Source of the DNA: Nostoc punctiforme NIES-2108 | Lineage (GTDB): Bacteria; Cyanobacteriota; Cyanobacteriia; Cyanobacteriales; Nostocaceae | DNA length: 51,866 nt | Direction of reading: 5' to 3' | NCBI GenBank assembly: GCA_003326195.1 | Contig: LXQE01000146.1 | Location: 1-51,866, forward strand | Part shown: in pieces, positions 26,393-34,736 of the stretch | Position numbering within the stretch: the stretch's first letter is position 1 | How the letters are laid out: each line of letters starts with the position of its first letter | Program-made: the position numbers and the translations under genes | The notes under the pieces: model-generated | What the model saw: only the letters and a program-made list of their open reading frames with translations | Told to the model about the DNA's origin: nothing | Databases searched by the model: none

Positions 26393-27436
26393 GTGGGTAT
26401 TTTTAGGAACTTTCGCACTTCATGGGATATGGGTATCGACCTCGGTACCGCGAACACCCTGGTTTATGTATCTGGTAAAGGTATTGTACTACAAGAACCT
26501 TCTGTAGTTGCTATCGATGTCAACGAAAAGGTAGCACTAGCAGTAGGTGAAGAAGCCAAAAAAATGCTCGGTCGCACACCGGGAAATGTGATTGCCCTCC
26601 GCCCTTTGCGGGATGGTGTAATCGCTGACTTTGAGATAGCCGAGCTGATGCTGAAAAGCTTTATTCAGCGTGTAAATGAAGGTAGGTCTTTGATTTTACC
26701 TCGGATTGTCATTGGTATTCCCAGTGGTGTCACAGGAGTAGAAAGACGAGCGGTGATGGATGCAGCTCACCAAGCAGGAGCTAGAAAAGTCTATTTAATC
26801 GATGAGCCTGTAGCTGCGGCTATTGGTGCAGGACTACCTGTTGCCGAAGCTACAGGCAACATGATCATCGATATTGGTGGTGGTACAACAGAAGTTGCAG
26901 TGCTGAGTCTTCAAGGTACGGTGATTAGCGAATCAGTACGCATTGCTGGAGATGAACTGACTGATGCGATCGTTCAATATATTAAGAAAGTTCATAACTT
27001 AGTCATTGGTGAACGTACTGCCGAGGAAATCAAGATTCGGCTTGGTTCTGCCTATCCGACTAATGATGATAATGACGCGATGATGGAAGTCCGAGGCTTA
27101 CACCTGCTTTCTGGTCTACCGCGAACTGTAACCATCAAAGCCCCAGAAATCCGTGAAAGCATGTTGGAACCGCTATCAGTAATCATAGAAGCTGTGAAGC
27201 GGACACTAGAACGCACACCGCCAGAACTGGCAGCAGATATTATTGACAGAGGTATTATGTTAGCTGGTGGCGGTGCTTTGCTCAAAGGCATAGATACCCT
27301 CATTAGCCATGAAACAGGGATTATTACCCATATTGCTGCCGATCCTTTGAGCTGTGTTGTACTGGGAACAGGTCGTGTGTTAGAAAACTTTAAACAGTTG
27401 GAACGAGTTGTTACCGAAAGCTCTCGCAATATGTAG
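26393..27436 (+). CDS. mreB: Rod-shape determining actin homologue MreB
   Basis: The 347-residue protein starts at GTG and has the actin-fold nucleotide-binding motifs: DLGTANT (16-22), IDIGGGTTEVAV and AGGGALLKG. The N-terminal amphipathic stretch MGIFRNF would bind the membrane. MreB polymerises under the cytoplasmic membrane and directs side-wall peptidoglycan synthesis. It keeps the cylindrical cell shape of filament cells. Length and sequence are standard. mreC and mreD follow on the same strand, with a strong hairpin between mreB and mreC that may set their relative expression. Confidence 0.97.
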   Translation: MGIFRNFRTSWDMGIDLGTANTLVYVSGKGIVLQEPSVVAIDVNEKVALAVGEEAKKMLGRTPGNVIALRPLRDGVIADFEIAELMLKSFIQRVNEGRSLILPRIVIGIPSGVTGVERRAVMDAAHQAGARKVYLIDEPVAAAIGAGLPVAEATGNMIIDIGGGTTEVAVLSLQGTVISESVRIAGDELTDAIVQYIKKVHNLVIGERTAEEIKIRLGSAYPTNDDNDAMMEVRGLHLLSGLPRTVTIKAPEIRESMLEPLSVIIEAVKRTLERTPPELAADIIDRGIMLAGGGALLKGIDTLISHETGIITHIAADPLSCVVLGTGRVLENFKQLERVVTESSRNM

Positions 27437-27456
27437 CAAAAAAAATATCAGAATTG

Positions 27457-27498
27457 AGTTCTATTTGGGTTCTATATAAATAGAATCCAAGTAGAACT
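27457..27498 (+). promoter_or_regulatory. Long hairpin in the mreB-mreC spacer
   Basis: Bases 27457-27475 pair with 27480-27498 along 19 positions (17 Watson-Crick and two G-U in RNA) around a 4-nt loop. It begins 20 bp after the mreB stop and ends 28 bp before mreC. There is no long T run, so partial attenuation, RNA processing or 3'-end protection of the mreB message are likelier than full termination. Confidence 0.75.
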
Positions 27499-27526
27499 TA
27501 ATTTATATAAGTACATACAGGTATAT

Positions 27527-28321
27527 ATGGTGACAATACGGCGTTGGTGGGATCGTAAAGGGTTGCAAATTGGGTTGTTAGCTTTAGTACTTGGTAGTGC
27601 TTGGATATTGCGACAGACTCAAGGTGAATTAGTGCTTGAGACATATCAGGCAATTACCCGTCCATTAGAGATGTTGCAGTCAGGGCCAACTCCAGAAGAA
27701 CGTCTTAGAGATGCCCGGATAATGGAATTGCAAACTCGTATAGTAGATTTGGAAAGTCAAAAGACAAAGTTACAAGATTTATTAGGCTATGTGGAAAAAG
27801 AGCCGCTGGCATCACGTCCAATTCCAGCACGGGTGGTAGGACGTAGTGCTGACCAGTGGTGGCAGCAAGTTACGCTGAATCGCGGTGCGAATGCTGGGAT
27901 TCAGGAGGGTTTCATAGTCAAGGCAGAAGGCGGATTGGTGGGTTTGGTGGAGAGTGTAACTCCTAATACTAGCCGCGTGTTGTTAATCAGCGATCTCAAA
28001 AGTCAAGTGGGTGTATCGGTTAGTCGCACAGCAGCTAAAGGCGTTTTGCGAGGAGATTCTTCTGCTGAAGCTGTATTGGAATTTTATGAAAAAGTTCCAA
28101 ATGTAAAAGTAGGAGATTTAGTTTCCACATCTACTTACAGTCAGAAATTTCCCTCCGGTTTGGCAGTAGGACGAATTAAGTCGCTGGATTTAAAGAAACT
28201 CCCGGCATCAGTAGCAAAAATTGAGCTTTTTCCGCCAATCCGCTCTCTCGATTGGGTAGCTGTTTATCCCAAGCCAGAAAACCAAGAGTCGGCAAATCAA
28301 GTGCCGCAAAAGTCTAAGTAA
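27527..28321 (+). CDS. mreC: Rod-shape determining protein MreC
   Basis: The 264-residue protein has a membrane segment at about 14-29, a coiled coil at about 58-90 (ERLRDARIMELQTRIVDLES) and two beta-barrel parts ending near 255. The key phrases are VVGRSADQWWQQVTLNRG, DLKSQVGVSVSRT and GDLVSTSTYSQKFPSGLAVG. MreC is bitopic and links the MreB cytoskeleton to periplasmic wall synthases. It lies 90 bp after mreB and 25 bp before mreD, consistent with one transcription unit. Confidence 0.93.
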   Translation: MVTIRRWWDRKGLQIGLLALVLGSAWILRQTQGELVLETYQAITRPLEMLQSGPTPEERLRDARIMELQTRIVDLESQKTKLQDLLGYVEKEPLASRPIPARVVGRSADQWWQQVTLNRGANAGIQEGFIVKAEGGLVGLVESVTPNTSRVLLISDLKSQVGVSVSRTAAKGVLRGDSSAEAVLEFYEKVPNVKVGDLVSTSTYSQKFPSGLAVGRIKSLDLKKLPASVAKIELFPPIRSLDWVAVYPKPENQESANQVPQKSK

Positions 28322-28346
28322 ATTCTTTGAAAAAATCCATAGAAAA

Positions 28347-28964
28347 ATGAAGATTCCTGCATTTGGTGCTAGCAGGCAGAAAAAGCCAAAATCGTCAGAG
28401 CGAAAATCGAAATTCCGAATCCAGCCGCTTGCTCGTTGGCATCCCAGTATACGTCAGTTGTTGGGTTGGCTCGTGACGGCTAGTTCTGTACTATTATGTT
28501 TACTATTATTACCAACCCGATTCCCAGGTATGGAATTGTTGGGAATTGGCCCTAACTGGTTATTAATTTGGGTGGTAGCTTGGAGTGTAAAGCGCACGGT
28601 GTTTGCCGGAGCATTGGCAGGTATAGTTCTGGGGCTACTTCAAGATTCAATGACATCACCTAATCCGACTCATGCCATCAGTTTAGGTATAGTGGGGGCT
28701 TTAACTGGTCTGCTCCAGAAACAGCGTTTTATCGAAGAAGATTTTATTTCGATTGCTGTAATTGTCTTTGTTTTGGCAGTTTTGGCAGAAACTATCTTTG
28801 GGTTGCAATTAACTTTGCTCGGCAATGAGCGCAAGGTGACAGATATTTGGACATATTATCAGCGCGTCGCTCTTGCCTCTGCCATTCTGAGTAGTCTGTG
28901 GGCACCTGTGGTCTATTATCCCCTGAATCTTTGGTGGCAGCGGATGAAATTGTTGGAGCAATAG
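28347..28964 (+). CDS. mreD: Rod-shape determining protein MreD
   Basis: The 205-residue protein has a basic N-terminal extension of about 45 residues, then about five membrane segments (LGWLVTASSVLLCLLLLP, GPNWLLIWVVAWSV, ISIAVIVFVLAVLAETIFG). The phrase LLIWVVAWS near PNWL and the GLLQDSM turn are typical of MreD. It is an integral membrane member of the elongasome. The order mreB-mreC-mreD supports the call. A perfect 20-bp palindrome follows the stop by 9 bp. Confidence 0.9.
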   Translation: MKIPAFGASRQKKPKSSERKSKFRIQPLARWHPSIRQLLGWLVTASSVLLCLLLLPTRFPGMELLGIGPNWLLIWVVAWSVKRTVFAGALAGIVLGLLQDSMTSPNPTHAISLGIVGALTGLLQKQRFIEEDFISIAVIVFVLAVLAETIFGLQLTLLGNERKVTDIWTYYQRVALASAILSSLWAPVVYYPLNLWWQRMKLLEQ

Positions 28965-28973
28965 TAAAGTTAG

Positions 28974-28993
28974 AGACGCGATTAATCGCGTCT
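28974..28993. repeat. Perfect palindrome of the GAGACGCG family
   Basis: AGACGCGATTAATCGCGTCT is perfectly self-complementary over 20 bp. Related hairpins occur at 33088-33112, 49193-49212 and 51401-51423. It sits just after mreD and may terminate the operon. Confidence 0.85.
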
Positions 28994-29270
28994 GTACAAG
29001 AATTAGGAGTTAAGAAGGGTTACAGGTGACAGTAAAGAAAATTATCTTTTGTACCCTGTAACCTAAATCTTTATGGAATTTGGGCAACCTCTGACAATAT
29101 TGATTCAAGCTACAGTTAACTGTAAGTGTGAATATTACAGGCTCATGTTAGTTAAGACAGCTAATAATAGCGTCTAGATATTACTGTTTAATTATCAGGA
29201 GCAAAGCGCGATTCTCTTGTGGAGAGGCTGCGCGATCGCGTGCAGAATATTTACAGTGTTGCCTAAAATT

Positions 29271-30488
29271 ATGGATAATTCCCCAGTGGTCGCTCAAGCA
29301 GATGCATCCTTACCAAATTACACTCAGGAAAATACACCAATAGTGGAGTCAGCAGCTGGCTCGAATTCACCACCGAAGCAAAAGGTAGGAACTGACTTTG
29401 ACTCTCGCATGATGCTGCGGTGTTTGGAACTTGCTCGCCGCGCTTTAGGGCGGACTTCGCCAAATCCGTTAGTGGGAGCGGTGATAGTCAAGGATGGCGA
29501 GATTGTCGGCGAAGGATTTCATCCTCGCGCAGGTGAGCCTCATGCGGAAGTGTTTGCCTTGAGGGAAGCAGGCGATCGCTCTCGTGGTGCAACAATCTAT
29601 GTGTCACTTGAACCTTGCAATCACTACGGACGTACTCCCCCTTGTTCGGAAGGATTGATCGAAGCAGGGGTGGCAAAAGTCGTGGTGGGTATGGTTGATC
29701 CCAATCCATTGGTAGCTGGAGGTGGCATTGCCCGTTTACGGGCGGCGGGGATCGAAGTGTTGGTAGGAGTAGAAGAGTCAGCTTGCCGTCAGCTAAATGA
29801 AGCTTTTGTGCATCGCATTCTCTATAAGCGACCTTTGGGAATTTTAAAATATGCCATGACTTTAGATGGGAAAATTGCTACTACCTCTGGTCATAGCGCT
29901 TGGGTGACAAGTCAAGAAGCCCGCAGTGAAGTACATCTAGTGCGGGCGGCTTGTGATGCCATAATTGTCGGCGGTAATACAGTCCGACAAGATAATCCTT
30001 ACTTAACCAGCCATCAGGTGGGGGCACATAATCCCCTGCGGGTGGTGATGAGTCGCCATCTCAACTTACCGGCAAGTGCCCATCTGTGGCAAACTGCGGA
30101 TGCTCCAACTTTGGTGTTGACACAGAAGGGTGCTAACCCCGATTTTCAAGAACTGTTGCTCAAACAGGGTGTGGAGGTGCTGGAATTAGCATCACTGACA
30201 CCAGATAAGGCAATGGCGTACTTATATGAACGAGGTTTTTGTAGCGTGCTGTGGGAGTGTGGTGGTACTTTAGCTGCTAGTGCGATCGCTCAAGGAGCAG
30301 TGCAAAAAGTTTTAGCATTTATTGCCCCAAAAATCATTGGTGGTAGTATTGCTCCCACACCAGTGGGCGATTTAGGTTTTACTACCATGACTGAGGCGTT
30401 GTCTTTAGAACGTGTTCGTTGGCGTGTAGTAGGCTCTGACTGCTTAGTGGAAGGTTATTTTTCCCAAAAAGCTAATAGTCAACAGTAA
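29271..30488 (+). CDS. ribD: Bifunctional riboflavin biosynthesis protein RibD
   Basis: From the ATG at 29271 the protein has 405 residues. A start at 29217 is possible. The first 45 residues are poorly ordered and could be dispensable. The deaminase domain (about 47-190) has the zinc site His91-Ala-Glu93 and PCNHYGRTPPC (Cys116, Cys125). The reductase domain (about 195-400) includes LKYAMTLDGKIAT, DAIIVGGNTVRQDNP and WECGGTLAASAI. RibD converts the first pyrimidine intermediate of riboflavin synthesis in two steps, deamination then side-chain reduction with NADPH. It stands alone; other rib genes are not in the window. Confidence 0.94.
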   Translation: MDNSPVVAQADASLPNYTQENTPIVESAAGSNSPPKQKVGTDFDSRMMLRCLELARRALGRTSPNPLVGAVIVKDGEIVGEGFHPRAGEPHAEVFALREAGDRSRGATIYVSLEPCNHYGRTPPCSEGLIEAGVAKVVVGMVDPNPLVAGGGIARLRAAGIEVLVGVEESACRQLNEAFVHRILYKRPLGILKYAMTLDGKIATTSGHSAWVTSQEARSEVHLVRAACDAIIVGGNTVRQDNPYLTSHQVGAHNPLRVVMSRHLNLPASAHLWQTADAPTLVLTQKGANPDFQELLLKQGVEVLELASLTPDKAMAYLYERGFCSVLWECGGTLAASAIAQGAVQKVLAFIAPKIIGGSIAPTPVGDLGFTTMTEALSLERVRWRVVGSDCLVEGYFSQKANSQQ

Positions 30489-30527
30489 TAACGCTTGACG
30501 ATCAATCTATTTATCTTGATTTTGCAA

Positions 30528-30731
30528 TCATGAACACTGGCGTTCATGGGCAAGATCGCGTATAAGGGCTAGTCGAGATTGAATGTAGTGGCTAAGAAAA
30601 TCAGTTTCGTTAGAATCTAACAACACTTGCGTTTCGGTTTGTTTCACTAACCACTGCACCAAGCTAGCATCATCCAGTTGTAAAAGGAGCTTGGCTTGAG
30701 CGGTTTCAACCACTGACCAAAGCTGACGCAT
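30528..30731 (-). CDS. Small conserved cyanobacterial protein
   Basis: From the ATG at 30731 the protein has 67 residues; an ATG 15 bases upstream is an alternative. It is all-helical, Leu/Gln-rich, with the pattern LWSVVETAQAKLLLQLDD and a C-terminal YIQSRLALIRDLAH. I recall similar short proteins in many cyanobacteria without a known function. It is convergent with ribD, with 39 bp between the stops. Confidence 0.65.
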   Translation of the reverse strand: MRQLWSVVETAQAKLLLQLDDASLVQWLVKQTETQVLLDSNETDFLSHYIQSRLALIRDLAHERQCS

Positions 30732-31113
30732 GATTGTAGGAGTCATCAGACCTCAATTGAATAATTTAGCTTTGCTAGTCTTCAGATTACACAATTCCAA
30801 TCGAACTTTACGACATGAATGTAGAAGCTGAGACAAGTATTATTAAAAACTTAATAATGGTATTTATAACTTTATGAAGATTAAGAATTTAAAATAAAGA
30901 ATGGGGAATGGAAAAACAGATTTTTATGGATTTAGTTGCAAAATCTAGAAAACAAATGCACTAATTCTAAAAATTGAGTTTTTGTGTTTGGGAAGACTGA
31001 AATTATCTTGATTGTAGCCGAATAAAGTCAGTTTTTTAATCACTATGTTCAATATTGAGTCTGTCTTGTAGGATACAAAAATCTAACTTTTGAGAATGGT
31101 CTTTGCCAGAAAA
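30732..31113. other. Intergenic region, no gene
   Basis: AT-rich sequence upstream of the small gene and downstream of the kinase. No motif stands out. Confidence 0.45.
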
Positions 31114-32928
31114 TTAACACTGTTTGGCTGTAGATGGATTTACAAAATCATGTAAATCTGCATCCCAAATGCTAATGTAAATAAAATCACATTGTTGGCG
31201 GATAATTTGGCCTTTGACAGAGCCACTCTTAAAACTAAAATTATCCGATTGGCGCTGTTGTACCTGTTTGAGTCCCTGCTTAATTTCTTCAGTGGCTTGC
31301 CCTGCTAACATTCCATTCAAGGTAGTCTCCATTACTTCTGGGTCGACCGATTGGGCAAAAGATACCTCAGTTTGGCGCAGCGTTTTAGAATTACGATCGA
31401 ATAAGTAGCCAAGGTCAATTTTGTTTGGCACAAGTTTGTAAACGACAGCACGAGTTTTGCCCCATGCGCCTCTTAAATCTTGATTTGGTTTGCCGAGGGT
31501 AGCTTCTACGATGTTTCTTGTTGTACCTGTAGGGAATGCGGGAACGCTTTGTCTGCTGGCAGTGGCAGCTAATTTACTGCGCGGCTTGTTTTGTGGTGTG
31601 GAACGCGCTTCTGGTGTGGGAACAGCACTTGCCTCATTCTCTGGTTCTGGCTTTGGTGTGGCTATTACTACAGGCGCTGGAGTCTCTGAAGTTATAGGCT
31701 CTTTTTCTGGCTGTGGTATGCGTACAACTGGGGAATTAGAGGTTGGTCGCTGTCGTGGTGATGAACTAGGGATAATTGGAACTGGAGAAGTTTGGGAGGA
31801 AACGGGCGGTTCGGTTGATTCAGAAGTCGGAAAAGATTCTGGCGATGGCGTGGGATTTGTGCCAATGGTTGTTTCTGGTTGTTGCTGACGAATGATGCTA
31901 GGAATTGCTACTGCACCAATCAAGCCGCCTATGAGTAAACTACCAATAATCACAGCAGATTTTTTCCAGTTTCTAGGATTCGAAGATCCTGGAATCGCAG
32001 AATTGTTTTGCGGAGAATATAGTGGCTGGGTTTGTCGAGCCGATGCATTGGGAGAAAAACTAACTGTGGGAGTATTTGCAGCTAACTCAGTAGGTATATT
32101 ACTAGCAGATTGCAGGGCATATAGCATTTTACTAGCAGTGCTGTAGCGATCGCCAGCATGAGGCTTAATTGCCTGATTAAGTACTGCCGTCAATTGGGAA
32201 GAGACGTTAGGGGCGTGCTGCTGCCAAAGTATTTCCCCAGTTTTTAGATCGGTTACTAGTTCTTGCGGGTGTTTGCCAGTCAGCAGATAAATTGCCGTTA
32301 AACCTAAACTGTAGATATCAGTGGCGTAAACTGGGCGGCCAACGGCTTGTTCGCTAGGCATATATCCAGGCGTACCAATAACAAGCGATCGCGTGGGGTA
32401 TCCTGGAGAATTGACCACTGAACGGATTGTTTCTTTGACTGCACCAAAATCAATCAAAACTGGCTTGTTATCAACAGAACGCAGAATAATGTTATCTGGC
32501 TTGATATCTCGGTGAATAATGCCTTTGCTATGAACATAATCTAAAACTGAAAGCAAACTCAAGAGAATTTGCCGAACAGCAGTTTCACTCTCAAATCCTT
32601 TAGCTTCGACAATTTTTGTCAGGGTTTGGCCGTGAATCCATTCTTGGACGAGATAAAATTGTCCATTTTCAGAAAAGTAGGCGTAGAGTTTGGGAATTTG
32701 CTGACTACTTTCACCCAAATACTCCAAGGTTGCGGCTTCCCGTTCAAACCTTTGTTGGATAAGTTGGTAGGTTTGCGGGTCATTATTGGTTATCGGTTTT
32801 AGTTGCTTGATTACACAGCGACGGCGAGAAGGCATGTGGACATCTTCTGCTAGAAAGGTTTCGCCAAACCCACCAGCGCCGATTACCTGGATAACTTGAT
32901 AGCGATTGTTCAGCAGGGTTATTGTCAT
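31114..32928 (-). CDS. Membrane-anchored Ser/Thr protein kinase (Hanks type)
   Basis: The 604-residue protein has a kinase domain at about 10-275. It has the Gly-rich loop GAGGFGETF (17-25), Lys41, catalytic Asp141 in HRDIKPDN and Asp160 in DFGAVK, so it should be active. A Pro/Ser/Asn linker and one membrane segment (about 324-346) lead to a long Pro/Ser/Thr/Glu-rich stalk (350-460). A small C-terminal domain follows at about 470-604 (TTRNIVEATLGKPNQDLRG, GQIIRQQCDFIYISIW), probably extracytoplasmic. The architecture is common in Nostoc, which has many such kinases. Substrate and signal are unknown. No phosphatase gene is adjacent. Confidence 0.9.
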   Translation of the reverse strand: MTITLLNNRYQVIQVIGAGGFGETFLAEDVHMPSRRRCVIKQLKPITNNDPQTYQLIQQRFEREAATLEYLGESSQQIPKLYAYFSENGQFYLVQEWIHGQTLTKIVEAKGFESETAVRQILLSLLSVLDYVHSKGIIHRDIKPDNIILRSVDNKPVLIDFGAVKETIRSVVNSPGYPTRSLVIGTPGYMPSEQAVGRPVYATDIYSLGLTAIYLLTGKHPQELVTDLKTGEILWQQHAPNVSSQLTAVLNQAIKPHAGDRYSTASKMLYALQSASNIPTELAANTPTVSFSPNASARQTQPLYSPQNNSAIPGSSNPRNWKKSAVIIGSLLIGGLIGAVAIPSIIRQQQPETTIGTNPTPSPESFPTSESTEPPVSSQTSPVPIIPSSSPRQRPTSNSPVVRIPQPEKEPITSETPAPVVIATPKPEPENEASAVPTPEARSTPQNKPRSKLAATASRQSVPAFPTGTTRNIVEATLGKPNQDLRGAWGKTRAVVYKLVPNKIDLGYLFDRNSKTLRQTEVSFAQSVDPEVMETTLNGMLAGQATEEIKQGLKQVQQRQSDNFSFKSGSVKGQIIRQQCDFIYISIWDADLHDFVNPSTAKQC

Positions 32929-33087
32929 GAAAAATTATAAGCGTAGACACCCAGTGTAGAGCCGGAGACTTCTTGTTTTGTCTGGGCTTGTCATCAGACA
33001 TCGCCCTTTCCAAATGTACATCACATAAGCGAAGCCAGGGCGAATATACTCTGGTGAAATTAAATATGCGTTATCCAGAACCCTTGT

Positions 33088-33112
33088 AGAGACGCAGCAC
33101 TGCTACGTCTCT
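33088..33112. repeat. GAGACG hairpin, dispersed family member
   Basis: AGAGACG and AGCA pair with TGCT and CGTCTCT around a tight centre, with single unpaired bases. It is a diverged copy of the palindromes at 28974, 49193 and 51401, and lies between the TerB-like gene and the kinase. Confidence 0.7.
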
Positions 33113-33171
33113 CCATTCTTTTTCAGCATATATCTAATACAAGCCAACGTATTAGCATTGCAGAATCCTGC

Positions 33172-33212
33172 CAAATTTAATTCGCTACGAATGAATGAAA
33201 TACTGTACTAAG
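33172..33212. repeat. 41-bp dispersed repeat, copy 1
   Basis: This segment matches 37012-37052 with about five differences; AAATTTAATTCGCTAC is identical in both. Its last bases form the stop codon and final codon of the TerB-like gene, so one end of that gene lies in repeat DNA. Confidence 0.75.
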
Positions 33213-34257
33213 CGAACTCTATAGTCTCAACAAACTCTAAAATACTTTCTTTGATATCTTCAGCCTCTTCCTCAACAGAATCGGGAGTTTCGCCGTCAAT
33301 AAAGCTGTGCTGACTACTAACTATGTACAAAAATTCCCCACTGATAAAGGTGAGCAATCCTCGGTACGCATCTAATCTGATTGCAGTTCCATTATTTTCT
33401 TGCTTAGAAATTGTGGAACCTTTGGGCATATCAATTAACACGTAGTAAGCGCCTCGCAAAGTATTTTCCAGATATTCGGTATATTCTACAGAAGCATCTG
33501 GTACATTAGCGAAAATCGCTTGAGGTACATACTTATCTACTAAAATTGTTTGTAAATATTCTTCTTGTCCAACAGACTCCAATTCCTCTAACTGTTCTAG
33601 GGGGAAAGGATAATAATCAATTCTCAGTAAAGTACCGATGTCATCAGAAAAGCCAACTACTCCTTCCTGGCTTTGAATTCTACCGCCCTGCTGCGGATCA
33701 ACCGGAATTGGCACGGTAAAATTACCTAAAGGAGATTGATAGGTCTGTTCGCTAAAATCTTCAATGACTACTGTCTCATCTTCATCGTCTGCATATTCTT
33801 CATCTTCTGCTTCTTTAAAGGCTGCAATTACTTCCTTGATGATTTCCTCTGCTTCTTCATCCTCAAGTTCTAAAGCTGCTTGTAACTTTTTCAGGTAGGC
33901 TTGTTTTGGTTTGGGGATGGCGAGGTCATCGTCTAAAAGCACTATTACCCCAGCGGCAAAACCATCTAGTACTAATTCATCTGAGAGAGATACTTTGGCG
34001 GCATTAAACAGGGGCCCAATTCCCTCTTCTTCGGCAATGGAGATGAGTCTATCAACTATTTCTGTAATTTCATCTTCTGAGTATTCCTCGAAAACCTCGA
34101 ATTCCCAGAGGATACCCGCTAAACTTTCTGCATCTACCTCTTCAATAAATGAATCAGCGATCGCAGTCACAGTTGCGATCGCCGCCACCGCTTCCTCTGG
34201 ACTGAGTGATTCCTCTGATGTCTTTGGTGAGTTAAAAACCTTGTCATATTTGGTCAT
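33208..34257 (-). CDS. Acidic protein with an N-terminal TerB-like domain
   Basis: The 349-residue protein is very acidic, with a run of Glu and Asp at about 130-165. Residues 18-150 form a helical domain resembling the tellurite-resistance TerB fold: SPEEAVAAIATVTAIADS, DEITEIVDRLISIAEEEG and VLDGFAAGVIVLLDD. Residues 170-349 form a second, mixed domain (SPLGNFTVPIPVDPQQGG, GTLLRIDYYPF) that I do not recognise. It reads like a lipoprotein-type PsbP/Mog1 fold, but that is a guess. No other ter genes are near, so a role in tellurite resistance is not implied. Confidence 0.7.
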   Translation of the reverse strand: MTKYDKVFNSPKTSEESLSPEEAVAAIATVTAIADSFIEEVDAESLAGILWEFEVFEEYSEDEITEIVDRLISIAEEEGIGPLFNAAKVSLSDELVLDGFAAGVIVLLDDDLAIPKPKQAYLKKLQAALELEDEEAEEIIKEVIAAFKEAEDEEYADDEDETVVIEDFSEQTYQSPLGNFTVPIPVDPQQGGRIQSQEGVVGFSDDIGTLLRIDYYPFPLEQLEELESVGQEEYLQTILVDKYVPQAIFANVPDASVEYTEYLENTLRGAYYVLIDMPKGSTISKQENNGTAIRLDAYRGLLTFISGEFLYIVSSQHSFIDGETPDSVEEEAEDIKESILEFVETIEFA

Positions 34258-34736
34258 AATTGCTACCTAAATTAATTCCTTGATAGTAATAACAGATTGA
34301 AAGTGACAATGGTCAGTTTACCAATGGAGCGAATCTTCTAGAGAAAAAGTTGGCTTATACATGGTTTGCTCGGTGTTGCTCAGGTGTAACAAAACCTTGT
34401 TGACAACTAATCTCCCAGGAATTGAGGTTTTCTAAAATCTGTTGTCGAATATACACTTAAACACGAGCTAGGCTCAATATTTACCGCAAGTCAACTTAAT
34501 TAAATATTGTAAACTTTTGCGAGCGAGCAATTATCGTTAATAACTGCTACATTCTTTTACTTTTATCCTCTAGCAGATGAATTATATCTATCGATAGAAT
34601 TATAAACTAGCTAACGATAGATACATACACCGTAGGCAGGATGTCACAATACCGAGGTTTGTAGTGACACACAATACTCGAAAAGTTGTACTGTTGGTTC
34701 TACAAGTGTGAATTACATGAAATTTTGAGTTTTTTT
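34258..34736. other. Divergent promoter region, TerB-like gene / amylase
   Basis: No gene is seen. It is AT-rich with several palindromic words (TATCTATCGATAG near 34586, AACTAGCTAACGATAG near 34606). It probably holds both promoters. Confidence 0.5.

Noticed and set aside
31490..31888. 132-residue Gly/Val-rich frame opposite the kinase
   Set aside because: It is antisense to the Pro/Ser/Thr-rich stalk of the kinase, whose composition explains it.
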